Positions 17,736-26,892 of a stretch of 55,249 nucleotides of DNA are shown one piece after another; position 1 is the first letter of the stretch, and the number at the start of each line of letters is the position of its first letter. The DNA comes from Chloroflexota bacterium. GTDB taxonomy: Bacteria > Chloroflexota > Ktedonobacteria > Ktedonobacterales > Ktedonobacteraceae. A program made the translations under genes and the position numbers. The DNA is taken from NCBI GenBank assembly GCA_902812455.1, contig CADDZH010000023.1, positions 1-55,249 of the forward strand, given 5' to 3'. The notes below the pieces were generated by a model. It did no database searches. It was not told where the DNA came from and saw only the letters and a list, made by a program, of their open reading frames with translations.

Positions 17736-17758
17736 GTGGAAAGGTGGAAGGAAGAATT

Positions 17759-19477
17759 GTGATTGACCACTATCGAAAATTGCTGTTGAAACGCTGGCAA
17801 CTGATCGTTATCTGTTTTGTCGTCATTGGCCTGGCCGCATTTATTGTCAGCAAAATGATCACACCAATGTATCAAGCGACGGCCATTGTGCAAGTTACTG
17901 TGAGTTCAAACAGTAATCAGGCGGATATCAATGGTTTGCTGGCAAGTGATCAGCTTGTGCAGACAGAAGCGCAACTGGCGATCAGCAATCCTGTGCTGAG
18001 CGAGGTGGCCTCACATTATGCCGATCTTTCGCTGGATACGCTGGTGAGTAATGTAAGTACAGCGGTCAAACCCAATACCCAGCTCTTTGAGATCAATGTC
18101 CTTGATCCGAGTCCAACGCGGGCTGCCGCGCTCGCAAACGATATTGCCAGGACGTTGATCAAACAACAAATCCAGGCAGCGCAGCAAAACAATGTGCAAT
18201 CCCAGCAGCAGGTGCAGCAGGATATTAGCAGGACACAGCAGCAAATCGAGAGCGTTTCCAGCCAGTTAGCTAATTTGCGAAAAAATGGGGGCGATGATGG
18301 GCAGATCAGCGCTTTGCAAGCGCTATTGAATGGGCTCCAGCAGCATTACACACAATGGCAGTCGTTATTGGCTCAGCTTGAGCTGACGGAAGCAGAGAAC
18401 AGTAACTTCTTGCACATTGCCCAGGAAGCACAAGTCCCGGTAAAACCGGTACGGCCGAATATCCTGCAGAATACGGCCATAGGATTTTCGATGGGCTTGC
18501 TGCAGGGAGTAGCGCTGGCAATACTGCTCGAGCAAGTAGACACGCGCGTTCGCACTGTGGAGGAACTCAAAACGCTGGTCGAATGGCCGGTGCTGGCGAC
18601 GGTCTGGCGGCCAGAACCATCCAAAAGTACTATCGAGGACCTGATAAATCCGCCGCCGCACAGCGTGAACATCGAGGCCTACCGCATTCTCAGAACCAAT
18701 CTCGGCTTTTCGCTCATAGGTAAGCCGCAGCAAACGCTGCTGGTCACGAGTGCGCTGCCGAAGGAAGGGAAAACGACGACAGCCGTCAATCTTGCTATTT
18801 TCCTGGCGAAGGCCGGGAAGAAAACGCTGCTCATTGATGCCGACCTGCGCCGTCCGGCAATCGGCGAGAAATTGCATATCCCCCCGGACAAAATGGGCCT
18901 GAGCAATGCCATCGTGGCCTGCGCCCAATCACCGTTAACCACTCCCAGAACATTCCTGCATCCGGCCAGGCCATTCCCGGTCGATGAATTTTCGCTTGGT
19001 GCGTACACGCAGGCGGTAGGGATTCCCAATTTGCTGGTTGTGCCTTCCGGGCCGCTGCCTCCAAACCCGCCGGAGCTGCTTGATTCAAGCGCGATGGAAA
19101 CGCTCCGGGAAAATCTTGCCAGTAGTGGGGCCCAGGTAGTGATCTTCGACTCGCCTCCCCTACTCGGTCTCTCGGATGCCAGCATTCTTGCCTCCAGGGT
19201 CGATGGCATCGTGGTCGTGATCGATATTGAACGCGCCAACCGGAAGAACATCGAGCAGATGAAGACTATCCTGGATCAATCGGGTGGGAAAGTGCTGGGC
19301 TGCGTCGTGAATAAGCAGCGACGGAAGCGCAAAGACACCGGCTACTACACCTACTATTACTACCACGAGAGTGAGGGACAGAAGGATGCCCACCCCTCTC
19401 GCAAGTCAAAACGGGAGGTAAAGGCGGATGCCGCCAGGGCCAAACAACCGGTGGCAGTGCATGGGGACAGGACATGA
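17759..19477 (+). CDS. Wzz/BY-kinase fusion: chain-length regulator and tyrosine autokinase (module A)
   Basis: A 572-residue polysaccharide co-polymerase. N-terminal Wzz domain with a helix at about residues 14-33, a Gln-rich coiled coil (about 135-205), and a second helix at 237-257. The cytoplasmic BY-kinase has Walker A LPKEGKTTT (about 331), Walker A' LLIDADLRRP (about 357) and Walker B VVIFDSPPLLG (about 460). A Tyr cluster (YYTYYYY, about 530) is the likely autophosphorylation site. Start GTG 17759 follows GGAAGGA and aligns with the paralogue at 28828. It should control chain length or export with the flippase and polymerase. Confidence 0.93.
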   Translation: MIDHYRKLLLKRWQLIVICFVVIGLAAFIVSKMITPMYQATAIVQVTVSSNSNQADINGLLASDQLVQTEAQLAISNPVLSEVASHYADLSLDTLVSNVSTAVKPNTQLFEINVLDPSPTRAAALANDIARTLIKQQIQAAQQNNVQSQQQVQQDISRTQQQIESVSSQLANLRKNGGDDGQISALQALLNGLQQHYTQWQSLLAQLELTEAENSNFLHIAQEAQVPVKPVRPNILQNTAIGFSMGLLQGVALAILLEQVDTRVRTVEELKTLVEWPVLATVWRPEPSKSTIEDLINPPPHSVNIEAYRILRTNLGFSLIGKPQQTLLVTSALPKEGKTTTAVNLAIFLAKAGKKTLLIDADLRRPAIGEKLHIPPDKMGLSNAIVACAQSPLTTPRTFLHPARPFPVDEFSLGAYTQAVGIPNLLVVPSGPLPPNPPELLDSSAMETLRENLASSGAQVVIFDSPPLLGLSDASILASRVDGIVVVIDIERANRKNIEQMKTILDQSGGKVLGCVVNKQRRKRKDTGYYTYYYYHESEGQKDAHPSRKSKREVKADAARAKQPVAVHGDRT

Positions 19478-19500
19478 TGGATTGAAAGGAGACGCTCATC

Positions 19501-20748
19501 GTGCGCATCTTATTCGTAACGCCTTATGTCCCATCGCGCATCCGCGTGCGGCCATTCAATCTGATCAAATCTCTCTCAACCAGGCATGATATCTCCCTTG
19601 TTTCGCTGCTTGTAGATGACTACGAGCGAGAACTGGTCAAGGATATAGAAGAATATTGTGTTTCGGTTGATATTGTCGCGTTACCGAAATGGCAAGCCTA
19701 CATGAATTGCTTGCTGGCCTTGCCAACGCCTGTGCCATTGCGTGTCGCATATTACCGTTCACCCGCATTCACACAGCGCATCCTGGAGGTGATCCACAGG
19801 CAGAACATCGATGTGGTGCACGGGGAATTGATCAAGGTTGTGCCAGCCTTACAGGCTGTCCTCGCGCAAGAAAACATACCTGTGCTCTTCGACTCGGTCG
19901 ATTGCATCTCGTGGTACCTGAAGCAGGCGCAGCAAACGACGCACAATGTGCTGAAAAAAGCCTTCATTTCCAGCGAGTTATGGAAAATGCAGCGGTACGA
20001 GGGAAGAGCCCTGGCCAAATTTGACCGGGTGATCATCAGCAGTGCTTTTGATCGAACGATGTTGGGAAATATTACCGGGCAATTGCATAACATCGAGGTT
20101 GTGAGTAACGCTGTCGATGCAGATTATTTTGCCTGTGCACCTGGGCCGCGAGAAACTGACTCGCTGGTGTTCTGTGCCAAATTAGACTACTTTCCTAATG
20201 CCCAGGCGATCATCCATTTCTGCAAACATGTCTTGCCTCTGGTATGGCAGCAGCGCCCCCAAGTACGTTTGACTATCGTGGGGAACAATCCGCCGAAAGC
20301 TGTATGCGGGCTAGCGGCCGATGAACGCATTACGGTGACAGGCTATGTCCCAGATATACGTCCATTTCTGGGTGCAGCTTCTGTCGCAATTGCCCCGCTG
20401 CTGGTCGCGGCGGGCACGCAGTTCAAAGTATTAGAAGCTCTCTCTACGGGAACGCCAACGGTCACAACTCCCCGTTGTTCGCGATCTCTTGGCACAGAGG
20501 ACGGGGTGCACCTGCTTGTAGCTGAAGAACCCGCAGAGTTCGCGCGAGCCATTATTACGCTGCTGAGCGATCCCCTCTTCGCTGAGAAATTGGGGAGAGC
20601 CGGGCGGCAGTTCGTGATCGACCACTACAATTGGGCAGATGCTTCGCATACGCTTGAAACGCTGTACCGCGAGATTGTGCCCATGCCAGATCAAGTCAGG
20701 ACAGCAGTGAATGCGGCGGCCTACCCGGGCAGCCAGCAATACGGATGA
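19501..20748 (+). CDS. GT4 family glycosyltransferase (PEP-CTERM/EpsH-type sugar transferase group)
   Basis: The 415-residue GT-B protein starts RILFVTPYVPSRIRVRPFNLI, which resembles the exosortase-associated Stp1-type sugar transferases. The donor half includes AKLDYFPNAQAI near residue 224 and FKVLEALSTGTPTV near 308, where the EX7E motif is weaker than in the other GT4s here. GTG 19501 has AAGGAG nine bases upstream. It lies 23 bases after the BY-kinase and is separated from the DUF4012 gene by a 117-bp inverted repeat. Confidence 0.88.
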   Translation: MRILFVTPYVPSRIRVRPFNLIKSLSTRHDISLVSLLVDDYERELVKDIEEYCVSVDIVALPKWQAYMNCLLALPTPVPLRVAYYRSPAFTQRILEVIHRQNIDVVHGELIKVVPALQAVLAQENIPVLFDSVDCISWYLKQAQQTTHNVLKKAFISSELWKMQRYEGRALAKFDRVIISSAFDRTMLGNITGQLHNIEVVSNAVDADYFACAPGPRETDSLVFCAKLDYFPNAQAIIHFCKHVLPLVWQQRPQVRLTIVGNNPPKAVCGLAADERITVTGYVPDIRPFLGAASVAIAPLLVAAGTQFKVLEALSTGTPTVTTPRCSRSLGTEDGVHLLVAEEPAEFARAIITLLSDPLFAEKLGRAGRQFVIDHYNWADASHTLETLYREIVPMPDQVRTAVNAAAYPGSQQYG

Positions 20749-20769
20749 GAATTGTTAATCATACTTAGA

Positions 20770-20886
20770 GCTTATCCGGAACCCTGGTTCCCACAAGGGA
20801 GTCCACTACATCTTCTGGCCCCAAACAAGGGGACATGTAGTGACTCCCCTTGTGGGAGTCAGGCACGGATCGGTTTCCGGATAAGC
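20770..20886. repeat. 117-bp inverted-repeat element (MITE-like)
   Basis: The ends GCTTATCCGGA (20770-20780) and TCCGGATAAGC (20876-20886) are perfect 11-bp inverted repeats. Longer imperfect arms contain CCCACAAGGGAGTCCACTAC and its inverse. No coding capacity. It could fold into one large hairpin and act as a partial terminator between the GT4 and DUF4012 genes. An inner arm is related to 51761-51783. Confidence 0.75.
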
Positions 20887-20911
20887 CTTTTAGGAGGAGC
20901 AGGTCTACCCG

Positions 20912-22921
20912 ATGGTAACCCGGACACAAACACGCCTCCCAGATACACTAACTGCCAGGTTCTCCATGCGCGACAAGCGACCTATGCACAAGAGGCCGCG
21001 CTGGCTTTTGCCTGTGCTCTGTCTCGCGCTATTGATATGGAGTATCGTGCCATCCGTGATAGGGTATTTCATGTATGCGAAGCTGAATGAGACATATCAC
21101 CAGGATACTGCTCTGGCGTATACAGGAGCGCATGAACTGGAGACAGGTTTCTCACTCCTGCAAACCCTTATACATGATCCCTTCAATAGGAAAATCGCGA
21201 GCACCGCACGGCAGGATTTTCAGGGCGCGTTCACGATCTTTAACAAATTACAAGGCGATCTCGCCCTTATTCCTGGCGTGCTTGATTCGGCTCCCACTCT
21301 GGGAACCCGCCTGAGCGCCGCGCGGCATCTCGTGCCGGTAGCGCAGGATGCGGCTGAGGCCGGCATTGCGGGTTGCGCGGCGATCAGCATTCTTACGGCA
21401 GGCTTGCACAATCCTTTACATCGAGGATCGGGGCTGATGCCGGCAGACTGGACAGCCCTGAGCCGAAACCTCGAGCGCGTTGCAGCATCGCTGGGCCAGG
21501 CGATGGAACTTGTGAAGCAGCTCTCGCCTCAAGACTTGCAGGCCGTCCCTGGGGCGAGCAAGCTCATAGGCGAATTTCATGCCCAGGGGGGGATCCAGCA
21601 AGTGATTGAGCAGGCTGGCACACTGATCCCTGTGCTGCCCTCTCTCCTGGGCATTGGGAAACCTTCGTACTACCTGATCGAGGTTCTGGACTCCAGCGAA
21701 TTGAGGCCGGGCGGAGGTTTTATCGGAAATTACGGCATCATTACCTTGACAGGTGGGCAGGTTACATCTGCGCATGTCATCGATACCTACCTCCTCGATC
21801 GCTCGTTCGAACAAAGACATCATATTCCTTATCCTGCTGACTATAAATGGTTTCCGTTATCATCGCTGTGGGGGTTACGCGATTCTAACCTCACTGCGGA
21901 TTTCCCGACCTCGGCTCGTGACGGTGAGATGCTCTATAGGCAGGAAGGAGGCAGATTCCCGCTCGCGGGAGTGATTGCCATTACTCCTGCATTGATCCAG
22001 CAAATCCTTATCCTCACCGGCCCGGTCAGCGTTCCAGAATACCACGAGACAGTGACAGCCCAAAATCTCATCGCTCGTATTCACTACCACCAGCTTATAG
22101 AGGAAGCGGCGGGCGGTGATGTCCCTTCAGCCGATGGGTATTCATCAGTGCGCAAGCACTTTACTGCGCTACTGGCACAGGATCTGCTGGCGCGTGTTCG
22201 CTCGCTGTCCGGCTCGCTTTTCCCGAAGCTGCTCGGGTTCTTAACAGCTTCTCTCCAGAGCAAGGATCTGCAAATCTACTTCACTTCCAATGCAGCGGAG
22301 CGTCTTTTGCAAGCGTATCACGTTGACGATGCGATCCAATCGCCGGTAGGGGATGGCATTTTTGTTGTGGATGCCAACGTTACCCCGAACAAAGCCAACC
22401 AGTATATGGTCACCTCGGTAGACGACACGGTAGTCCTCGACCGATCAGGGACTGCGATCCATCGCACAGTAATCCAGTTTACATGGACGCAGGCCGGACT
22501 GACAGGCCGTGACTTCTATGGTTCTACACGGTACCGGGGATATCTACGTGTCTATGTGCCACCTGGAAGCGTTTTACAATCCCAGGAAGGGTGGCAGCCA
22601 CGTGATACGGGCATTGCTTCCGGGAATGCATTCTGGGGAGGCTTTTTTTTCCTGGATTACCCACATACCGGTTCCATTACGCTTACCTGGAAGGCTGAGG
22701 GAGCAGCAAAAAAGTACGGGCAGAGCTGGCTGTATCTCTACTCGATCCAGCGGCAGGCGGGTGCGCAGGAGAATATGGACCTCCAGGTATCACTTCCACC
22801 ATGCTCAACACAAGTTCATACATCTACCGGCATGGTGAACGCTAACCGGCGACAGGTCTATCTTGCGCAGCCATTGCAGCAGAACACAAACGTGAGCATT
22901 GGGTATACCTGCCGGGCATGA
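20912..22921 (+). CDS. DUF4012 domain exoprotein (module A)
   Basis: The 669-residue protein has a single membrane anchor at about residues 31-53 after a basic N-terminus, and the rest should lie outside. The DUF4012 core is clear: VLDSSELRPGGGFIGNYG near residue 258, then LRDSNLTADFPTSA and GVIAITPALIQQI with LTGPVSVPE near 350-375. A C-terminal beta-rich region follows, with Cys near the end. AGGT lies seven bases before ATG 20912. It follows the BY-kinase and GT4 genes and has a full-length paralogue at 30719 in module B. Function unknown; a part in attaching or exporting polysaccharide is inferred from context. Confidence 0.88.
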   Translation: MVTRTQTRLPDTLTARFSMRDKRPMHKRPRWLLPVLCLALLIWSIVPSVIGYFMYAKLNETYHQDTALAYTGAHELETGFSLLQTLIHDPFNRKIASTARQDFQGAFTIFNKLQGDLALIPGVLDSAPTLGTRLSAARHLVPVAQDAAEAGIAGCAAISILTAGLHNPLHRGSGLMPADWTALSRNLERVAASLGQAMELVKQLSPQDLQAVPGASKLIGEFHAQGGIQQVIEQAGTLIPVLPSLLGIGKPSYYLIEVLDSSELRPGGGFIGNYGIITLTGGQVTSAHVIDTYLLDRSFEQRHHIPYPADYKWFPLSSLWGLRDSNLTADFPTSARDGEMLYRQEGGRFPLAGVIAITPALIQQILILTGPVSVPEYHETVTAQNLIARIHYHQLIEEAAGGDVPSADGYSSVRKHFTALLAQDLLARVRSLSGSLFPKLLGFLTASLQSKDLQIYFTSNAAERLLQAYHVDDAIQSPVGDGIFVVDANVTPNKANQYMVTSVDDTVVLDRSGTAIHRTVIQFTWTQAGLTGRDFYGSTRYRGYLRVYVPPGSVLQSQEGWQPRDTGIASGNAFWGGFFFLDYPHTGSITLTWKAEGAAKKYGQSWLYLYSIQRQAGAQENMDLQVSLPPCSTQVHTSTGMVNANRRQVYLAQPLQQNTNVSIGYTCRA

Positions 22922-22928
22922 ACATGAT

Positions 22929-24134
22929 CTAGTGGTGCCTGCCAAACCTGGCGTAAGCAGCTTGCGCGAGTATGCCATTCTCATTCAGGCTGCTCCAGGA
23001 GCCATCGACCACATTACCGGCATAGTAGTAGGCCATGCCGATATGGTGACTGGCTGCGTAGCTCGAGAGGACAGCATTGTAGTGCTGGCCATCAAGGCAG
23101 CTTCCCCACTCGTTTATGATTGCACCGTGGCCATGCTGATGGGCAAAGGCAAACTGGCTGCTGGATTCAACTCCCCAATTCGCCCACATGTAACTGGTTC
23201 CCTGTACGCATGGTAGTCCATCCATCTGCCCTGACTTGCCATCATAGATATGCCAGTCGTACACCAGGTTTGGGTAGGACAGATCGGGTACTTCCCCGTC
23301 GGTGAGAGGATTCATTGTGTTATTCCAGTCATTACTGCCAAGCACAATCAGCGAGCGAGGATTGATGGAACGAATGGTAGTGATCAGTGTTGTTTGCACC
23401 GCCAGCCAGGACGTGGCATTAATATCGTGCAGTTCATTCCAATCGTCGTACAAAATGGCGGGATCATTCTGGTACAGGGAAGCAATACTCGTCCAGAATG
23501 CCAGTGTTTGATCAAGCAGATGCCCGGCGTCGAATTGCTGCTGGGGATAAGTGTCATCGATGTCGGATGGCTCTGCTTGCGCAGGGCAATAGGTGATACT
23601 GCCTCCGCACGGGGGAATCTGATACTCGTTTGTCCTGTTGAGTAAGATGTAATCCCCGTTCTGTTCTGCCCAGGCAATCAACTGTTGAATCCAGGCACGA
23701 TAGTCCATCTGCGCATTGGGAACGTACACATCGCTATTCCACCATCCGACATTGAGATTGAGCCGGATGTAATTCATCTTGAACAAACTATTAAACCAGG
23801 TCAACCTCTGTGGGGTTAAGCCGGGAAAGCCGCTAACTCCATCGCCATATTCGGTTCCTGAAGTATTAAATCCACGTAAGTCTACGATGCACCCGCGCTC
23901 ATCCACGATATAACCGGTCCGGCTATCAACATGCAGCCAGGAGAAGTAATAGCTGCCATCAGAGCGTTTGTAGACGCCAGCCTGCTGGCATGCGGCCCCT
24001 CTCACCATTACCGGTGACGAGTAGGATGCCTCCTGCGCCGAGACAATATGCGTAGAAAGATGACTGCTTATCAGGATGACAAAAAAAACGCTTAACAGCT
24101 TACACGCTCGAAGAAGTCGAGCAGGCCAAGAAAT
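22929..24134 (-). CDS. Secreted GH5-like glycoside hydrolase with apparent ATT start
   Basis: The mature protein resembles glycoside hydrolase family 5. VDLRGFNTSGTEYGDG is near the N-terminus, DDWNELHD carries the likely acid/base Glu, and INEWGSCLDG the likely nucleophile Glu. The first ATG (24008) is inside the mature region. The same frame continues upstream through a good signal peptide (RLLRACKLLSVFFVILISS, ending near SAQEA) to an in-frame TAG. The only starts there are ATT 24134, nine bases after AGGAG, or CTG. The other two frames have stops in this stretch, so a frameshift is unlikely. It may trim or release the polymer made here. Confidence 0.85.
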   Translation of the reverse strand: MSWPARLLRACKLLSVFFVILISSHLSTHIVSAQEASYSSPVMVRGAACQQAGVYKRSDGSYYFSWLHVDSRTGYIVDERGCIVDLRGFNTSGTEYGDGVSGFPGLTPQRLTWFNSLFKMNYIRLNLNVGWWNSDVYVPNAQMDYRAWIQQLIAWAEQNGDYILLNRTNEYQIPPCGGSITYCPAQAEPSDIDDTYPQQQFDAGHLLDQTLAFWTSIASLYQNDPAILYDDWNELHDINATSWLAVQTTLITTIRSINPRSLIVLGSNDWNNTMNPLTDGEVPDLSYPNLVYDWHIYDGKSGQMDGLPCVQGTSYMWANWGVESSSQFAFAHQHGHGAIINEWGSCLDGQHYNAVLSSYAASHHIGMAYYYAGNVVDGSWSSLNENGILAQAAYARFGRHH

Positions 24135-24496
24135 GCTTTGCTTCTCCTAGTGAAGTGGTGATAGTGGATTGCTTGCTAACATAGTAACCCCTTCTACATT
24201 CCCACGAGCGTAGCAGAACACAGGATACTGGACTGCTGCATGGAAGCGACATCCATGCATTCACATTAATCTATACAAGTCAGTCTAGCAAGTACAGGTG
24301 AAGAAGTAGTGGAGAAGGCATATAAGTAGGGTTGAGAAACAAGCGAGCGCTGTTATGGTTTGATAACGTGGGCTATTGATACCTGCAAATGTATGTTATT
24401 GAGCAGGCTAGTAGAATCCAGGTAAGAGCCGTAGTAGTTGCTGGCTCTTTTGTTTAATTGAGTGGGATGTTGTTGTGTCGGAGGGATGGATTGAAT
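24135..24496. other. Intergenic region, 362 bp, between modules A and B
   Basis: No gene is seen. The region lies between the starts of the divergent GH5 and Gfo/Idh genes. A perfect 8-bp-stem hairpin, TGCATGGA (24237-24244) with TCCATGCA (24252-24259), is present. GGAGGG at 24479 serves the next gene. No convincing -35/-10 pair was identified. Confidence 0.5.
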
Positions 24497-25552
24497 ATGA
24501 CGAATGCGGGGCAGAGGAATCTGCGGATCGGGGTGATTGGTTGGGGCTACTGGGGGCCGAAGCTGGCGCGTAACCTGGATAGCTTGCCACATGTAGAGGT
24601 GGCGATGGTGGCGGACGCGGATGCCGGGCGGTTAGCCAACCTGGCGATCAGTGAGCCAGAAGTGCAGTTGACGACGCAGGTGGAGGATATCTGGCGCTCT
24701 GATGTTGACGGGGTGGTGGTTGCGACGCCGGTGCGAACACACTACCGGCTGGCGAAGGATGCTCTGCTGCATGGCAAACATGTGCTGGTCGAAAAGCCCT
24801 TGACATCGAGTGTTATGGAAGCCGAGGAACTGGTAGCGCTGGCGAAAGAACACCAGCGCGTACTGATGGTAGGGCACACCTTTGAATATAATCCGGGCGT
24901 GAATGAGCTGCGCAACCTTGTACGCAATGGCGATCTGGGGAATATCTACTGCATTGAGGCGGAGCGGCTCAACCTGGGACTGTACCGCAGCGATACGAAT
25001 GTGATCTGGGACCTCGCTCCACATGATGTGTCTATTCTCCTCTACCTGCTAGGCAAGAAGCCGGAACAGGTCAGCGTGCAGGCGCGGGGGCACTTGCAGC
25101 CGCATATAGAAGACGTGGCGCACCTCGATCTCAGCTTTGCTGGCGGCATGAGCGCGCATATACACGTGAGCTGGCTTCATCCCTGCAAGGTACGGCGCGT
25201 GACCGTGATCGGCGACGCGAAGATGGCGGTCTATGACGATACGAATCCGGCGGAGATGCTGAAGATTTTCAATAAGGGGGCCGATGTTCACGCTGACCCC
25301 GTCGTATCATATCGCTACGGGGCGATTACTATTCCGCATATCGACTGGATAGAGCCGCTGCGGCTGGAGTGCGAGGATTTTGTGCGTGCTATTCGCACAG
25401 GGGAGCAGCCGAGGGCCAACGGTGAGATAGGCCTGGAGGTCGTGCGAGTGCTGGCCGCAGCGCAGGATGCGCTTGAGCGGCAGGCAAGGAAAGCCGTTGT
25501 GGATAGACAGGCTGAAGTGCTGGTGGCGGGCACGATGGCGAAAGGTGGATAG
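24497..25552 (+). CDS. Gfo/Idh/MocA family NAD(P)-dependent oxidoreductase
   Basis: The 351-residue protein has an N-terminal Rossmann fold (IGVIGWGYWGPKLA) and the family's EKPLTSSVMEAEELV motif near residue 98, whose Lys is catalytic in characterised members. HTFEYNPGV follows, then a C-terminal substrate domain. In polysaccharide loci such enzymes often oxidise nucleotide sugars at C3, as in the WlbA/WbpB group; here that is inference. ATG 24497 has GGAGGG 11 bases upstream. The stop is four bases before the next start, so it forms an operon with the following GT4. Confidence 0.88.
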   Translation: MTNAGQRNLRIGVIGWGYWGPKLARNLDSLPHVEVAMVADADAGRLANLAISEPEVQLTTQVEDIWRSDVDGVVVATPVRTHYRLAKDALLHGKHVLVEKPLTSSVMEAEELVALAKEHQRVLMVGHTFEYNPGVNELRNLVRNGDLGNIYCIEAERLNLGLYRSDTNVIWDLAPHDVSILLYLLGKKPEQVSVQARGHLQPHIEDVAHLDLSFAGGMSAHIHVSWLHPCKVRRVTVIGDAKMAVYDDTNPAEMLKIFNKGADVHADPVVSYRYGAITIPHIDWIEPLRLECEDFVRAIRTGEQPRANGEIGLEVVRVLAAAQDALERQARKAVVDRQAEVLVAGTMAKGG

Positions 25553-25556
25553 ACGA

Positions 25557-26831
25557 ATGGCACATATCCTGTTTATCTCGCCCTACTATCCCCCGGAAAA
25601 GGGAGCGGCGGCGGTATGCGTGAGCGAAGATGCCAGAGGACTGGTGAAGCTGGGGCATCGTGTGACCGTTTTGACGACAGTGCCAAACTATCCGACCGGG
25701 ATTGTGCCACCGGAGTACCGGGGACGCTTGTTGCAGTGCGAAGTGATGGATGGTGTGGAGGTTGTGAGGGCGTGGAGCTATACCAGCCCCAATAAAGGCT
25801 TCTTGCGGCGTATCCTGGCCCAGTTGTCCTTCGGCTGCCTGGCTCCGCTGATCGGAGGGAAAGCGGTTGGACACCCAGATATCATTATTGTCCAGTCTCC
25901 CCCGCTCTTTGACGCAATTGCAGTGCGCACGCTGGCGCGGCTCAAGCGCTGCCCCTTTATCTTCATGGTTTCGGACCTGTGGCCGGAGTCGGCGGTGCAA
26001 CTGGGGGCATTGCGCAACCCGCTGTTGATTAAACTCTCAGAGTGGCTGGAATGGTCAACGTACCAGCGAGCGAGCCTGGTGTGGGTGGTGACAGAGGGCA
26101 TCCGGGATCGCTTAGTGGAGCGAGGGCTGGAGCCGGAACGCATCTTCCTGCTGACCAATGGAGTAGATACCGGGCGGTTTCACCCGGTACCGAAGGAGCA
26201 GGCGCGAGCGCGACTGGGCTGGGATGATCGCTTTACCATCCTGTACGCGGGGACGCACGGCCTTTCGCATGGCCTGGCGACTGTACTGGAGGCGACGCAA
26301 CGAATACAGGATCGCCCTGAAATCCATATTGTGCTGGCCGGCGATGGGGCGGAAAAAGCCAATCTTGTGGAGCAGGCACGGCAGCTTGGGCTGAGCAATG
26401 TCACGTTTCTTGATCCATTTCCTCATGAGCTGGTGCCCACGTTGCTGTGCGCGGCTGATGTTTGTCTTGTCCATGTGCGCAATATCCCCCTCTTTGAGGG
26501 CATGCTGCCCATCAAGATGTTCGAGGCGATGGCGTGTGGCCGCCCGATCCTGCTTGGTATTAAGGGCGAGGCGCGCAGGCTGGCAGAGCAGGAGGCTGGG
26601 GCGGCAATGTACGTCGAGCCGGAGAATGTCGAAGCGCTGGCCTCGGCCATGCTCTATCTTTACGAGCACCAGGATTATGCAGAAGCATTGGGGAGGCGAG
26701 GACGCGCGTATATAGAAGCCAGGTTTTCCTACGATCACCTCGTGAGCATCCTGGATGAACGCATACGGGCGATGCTGGGCGAGGGTACCGGCATAGAGAG
26801 CAGCCAAAGGGAGCTTGTGAGGACTGTGTAA
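25557..26831 (+). CDS. GT4 family glycosyltransferase (WbuB-like)
   Basis: A 424-residue GT-B glycosyltransferase. It starts ILFISPYYPPEKGAAAV, has TTVPNYPTG near residue 43, and MVSDLWPESAVQLGAL near residue 138, a combination typical of the WbuB/colanic-acid GT4 group. The donor half has YAGTHGLSHG and EGMLPIKMFEAMACGRP near residue 313. ATG 25557 follows AAAGGTGGA; the longer frame to 25467 overlaps the upstream gene and is not preferred. Likely transfers an amino sugar, by analogy only. Confidence 0.9.
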   Translation: MAHILFISPYYPPEKGAAAVCVSEDARGLVKLGHRVTVLTTVPNYPTGIVPPEYRGRLLQCEVMDGVEVVRAWSYTSPNKGFLRRILAQLSFGCLAPLIGGKAVGHPDIIIVQSPPLFDAIAVRTLARLKRCPFIFMVSDLWPESAVQLGALRNPLLIKLSEWLEWSTYQRASLVWVVTEGIRDRLVERGLEPERIFLLTNGVDTGRFHPVPKEQARARLGWDDRFTILYAGTHGLSHGLATVLEATQRIQDRPEIHIVLAGDGAEKANLVEQARQLGLSNVTFLDPFPHELVPTLLCAADVCLVHVRNIPLFEGMLPIKMFEAMACGRPILLGIKGEARRLAEQEAGAAMYVEPENVEALASAMLYLYEHQDYAEALGRRGRAYIEARFSYDHLVSILDERIRAMLGEGTGIESSQRELVRTV

Positions 26832-26892
26832 GGCTCTGTTGACGGATGCAACTGGGGGTGTATCGGCGCATCGCCAGGGCAGGATGTGGGGG

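Noticed and set aside
24081..24090. Frameshift at the 8-base homopolymer as the reason for the missing GH5 start
   Set aside because: Both other frames have stops within about 15 bases upstream of the run, so the frame used for the signal peptide is the only open one.
24237..24259. Hairpin TGCATGGA/TCCATGCA as a terminator
   Set aside because: No T-run follows on either strand and it lies between divergent starts, not after a gene.
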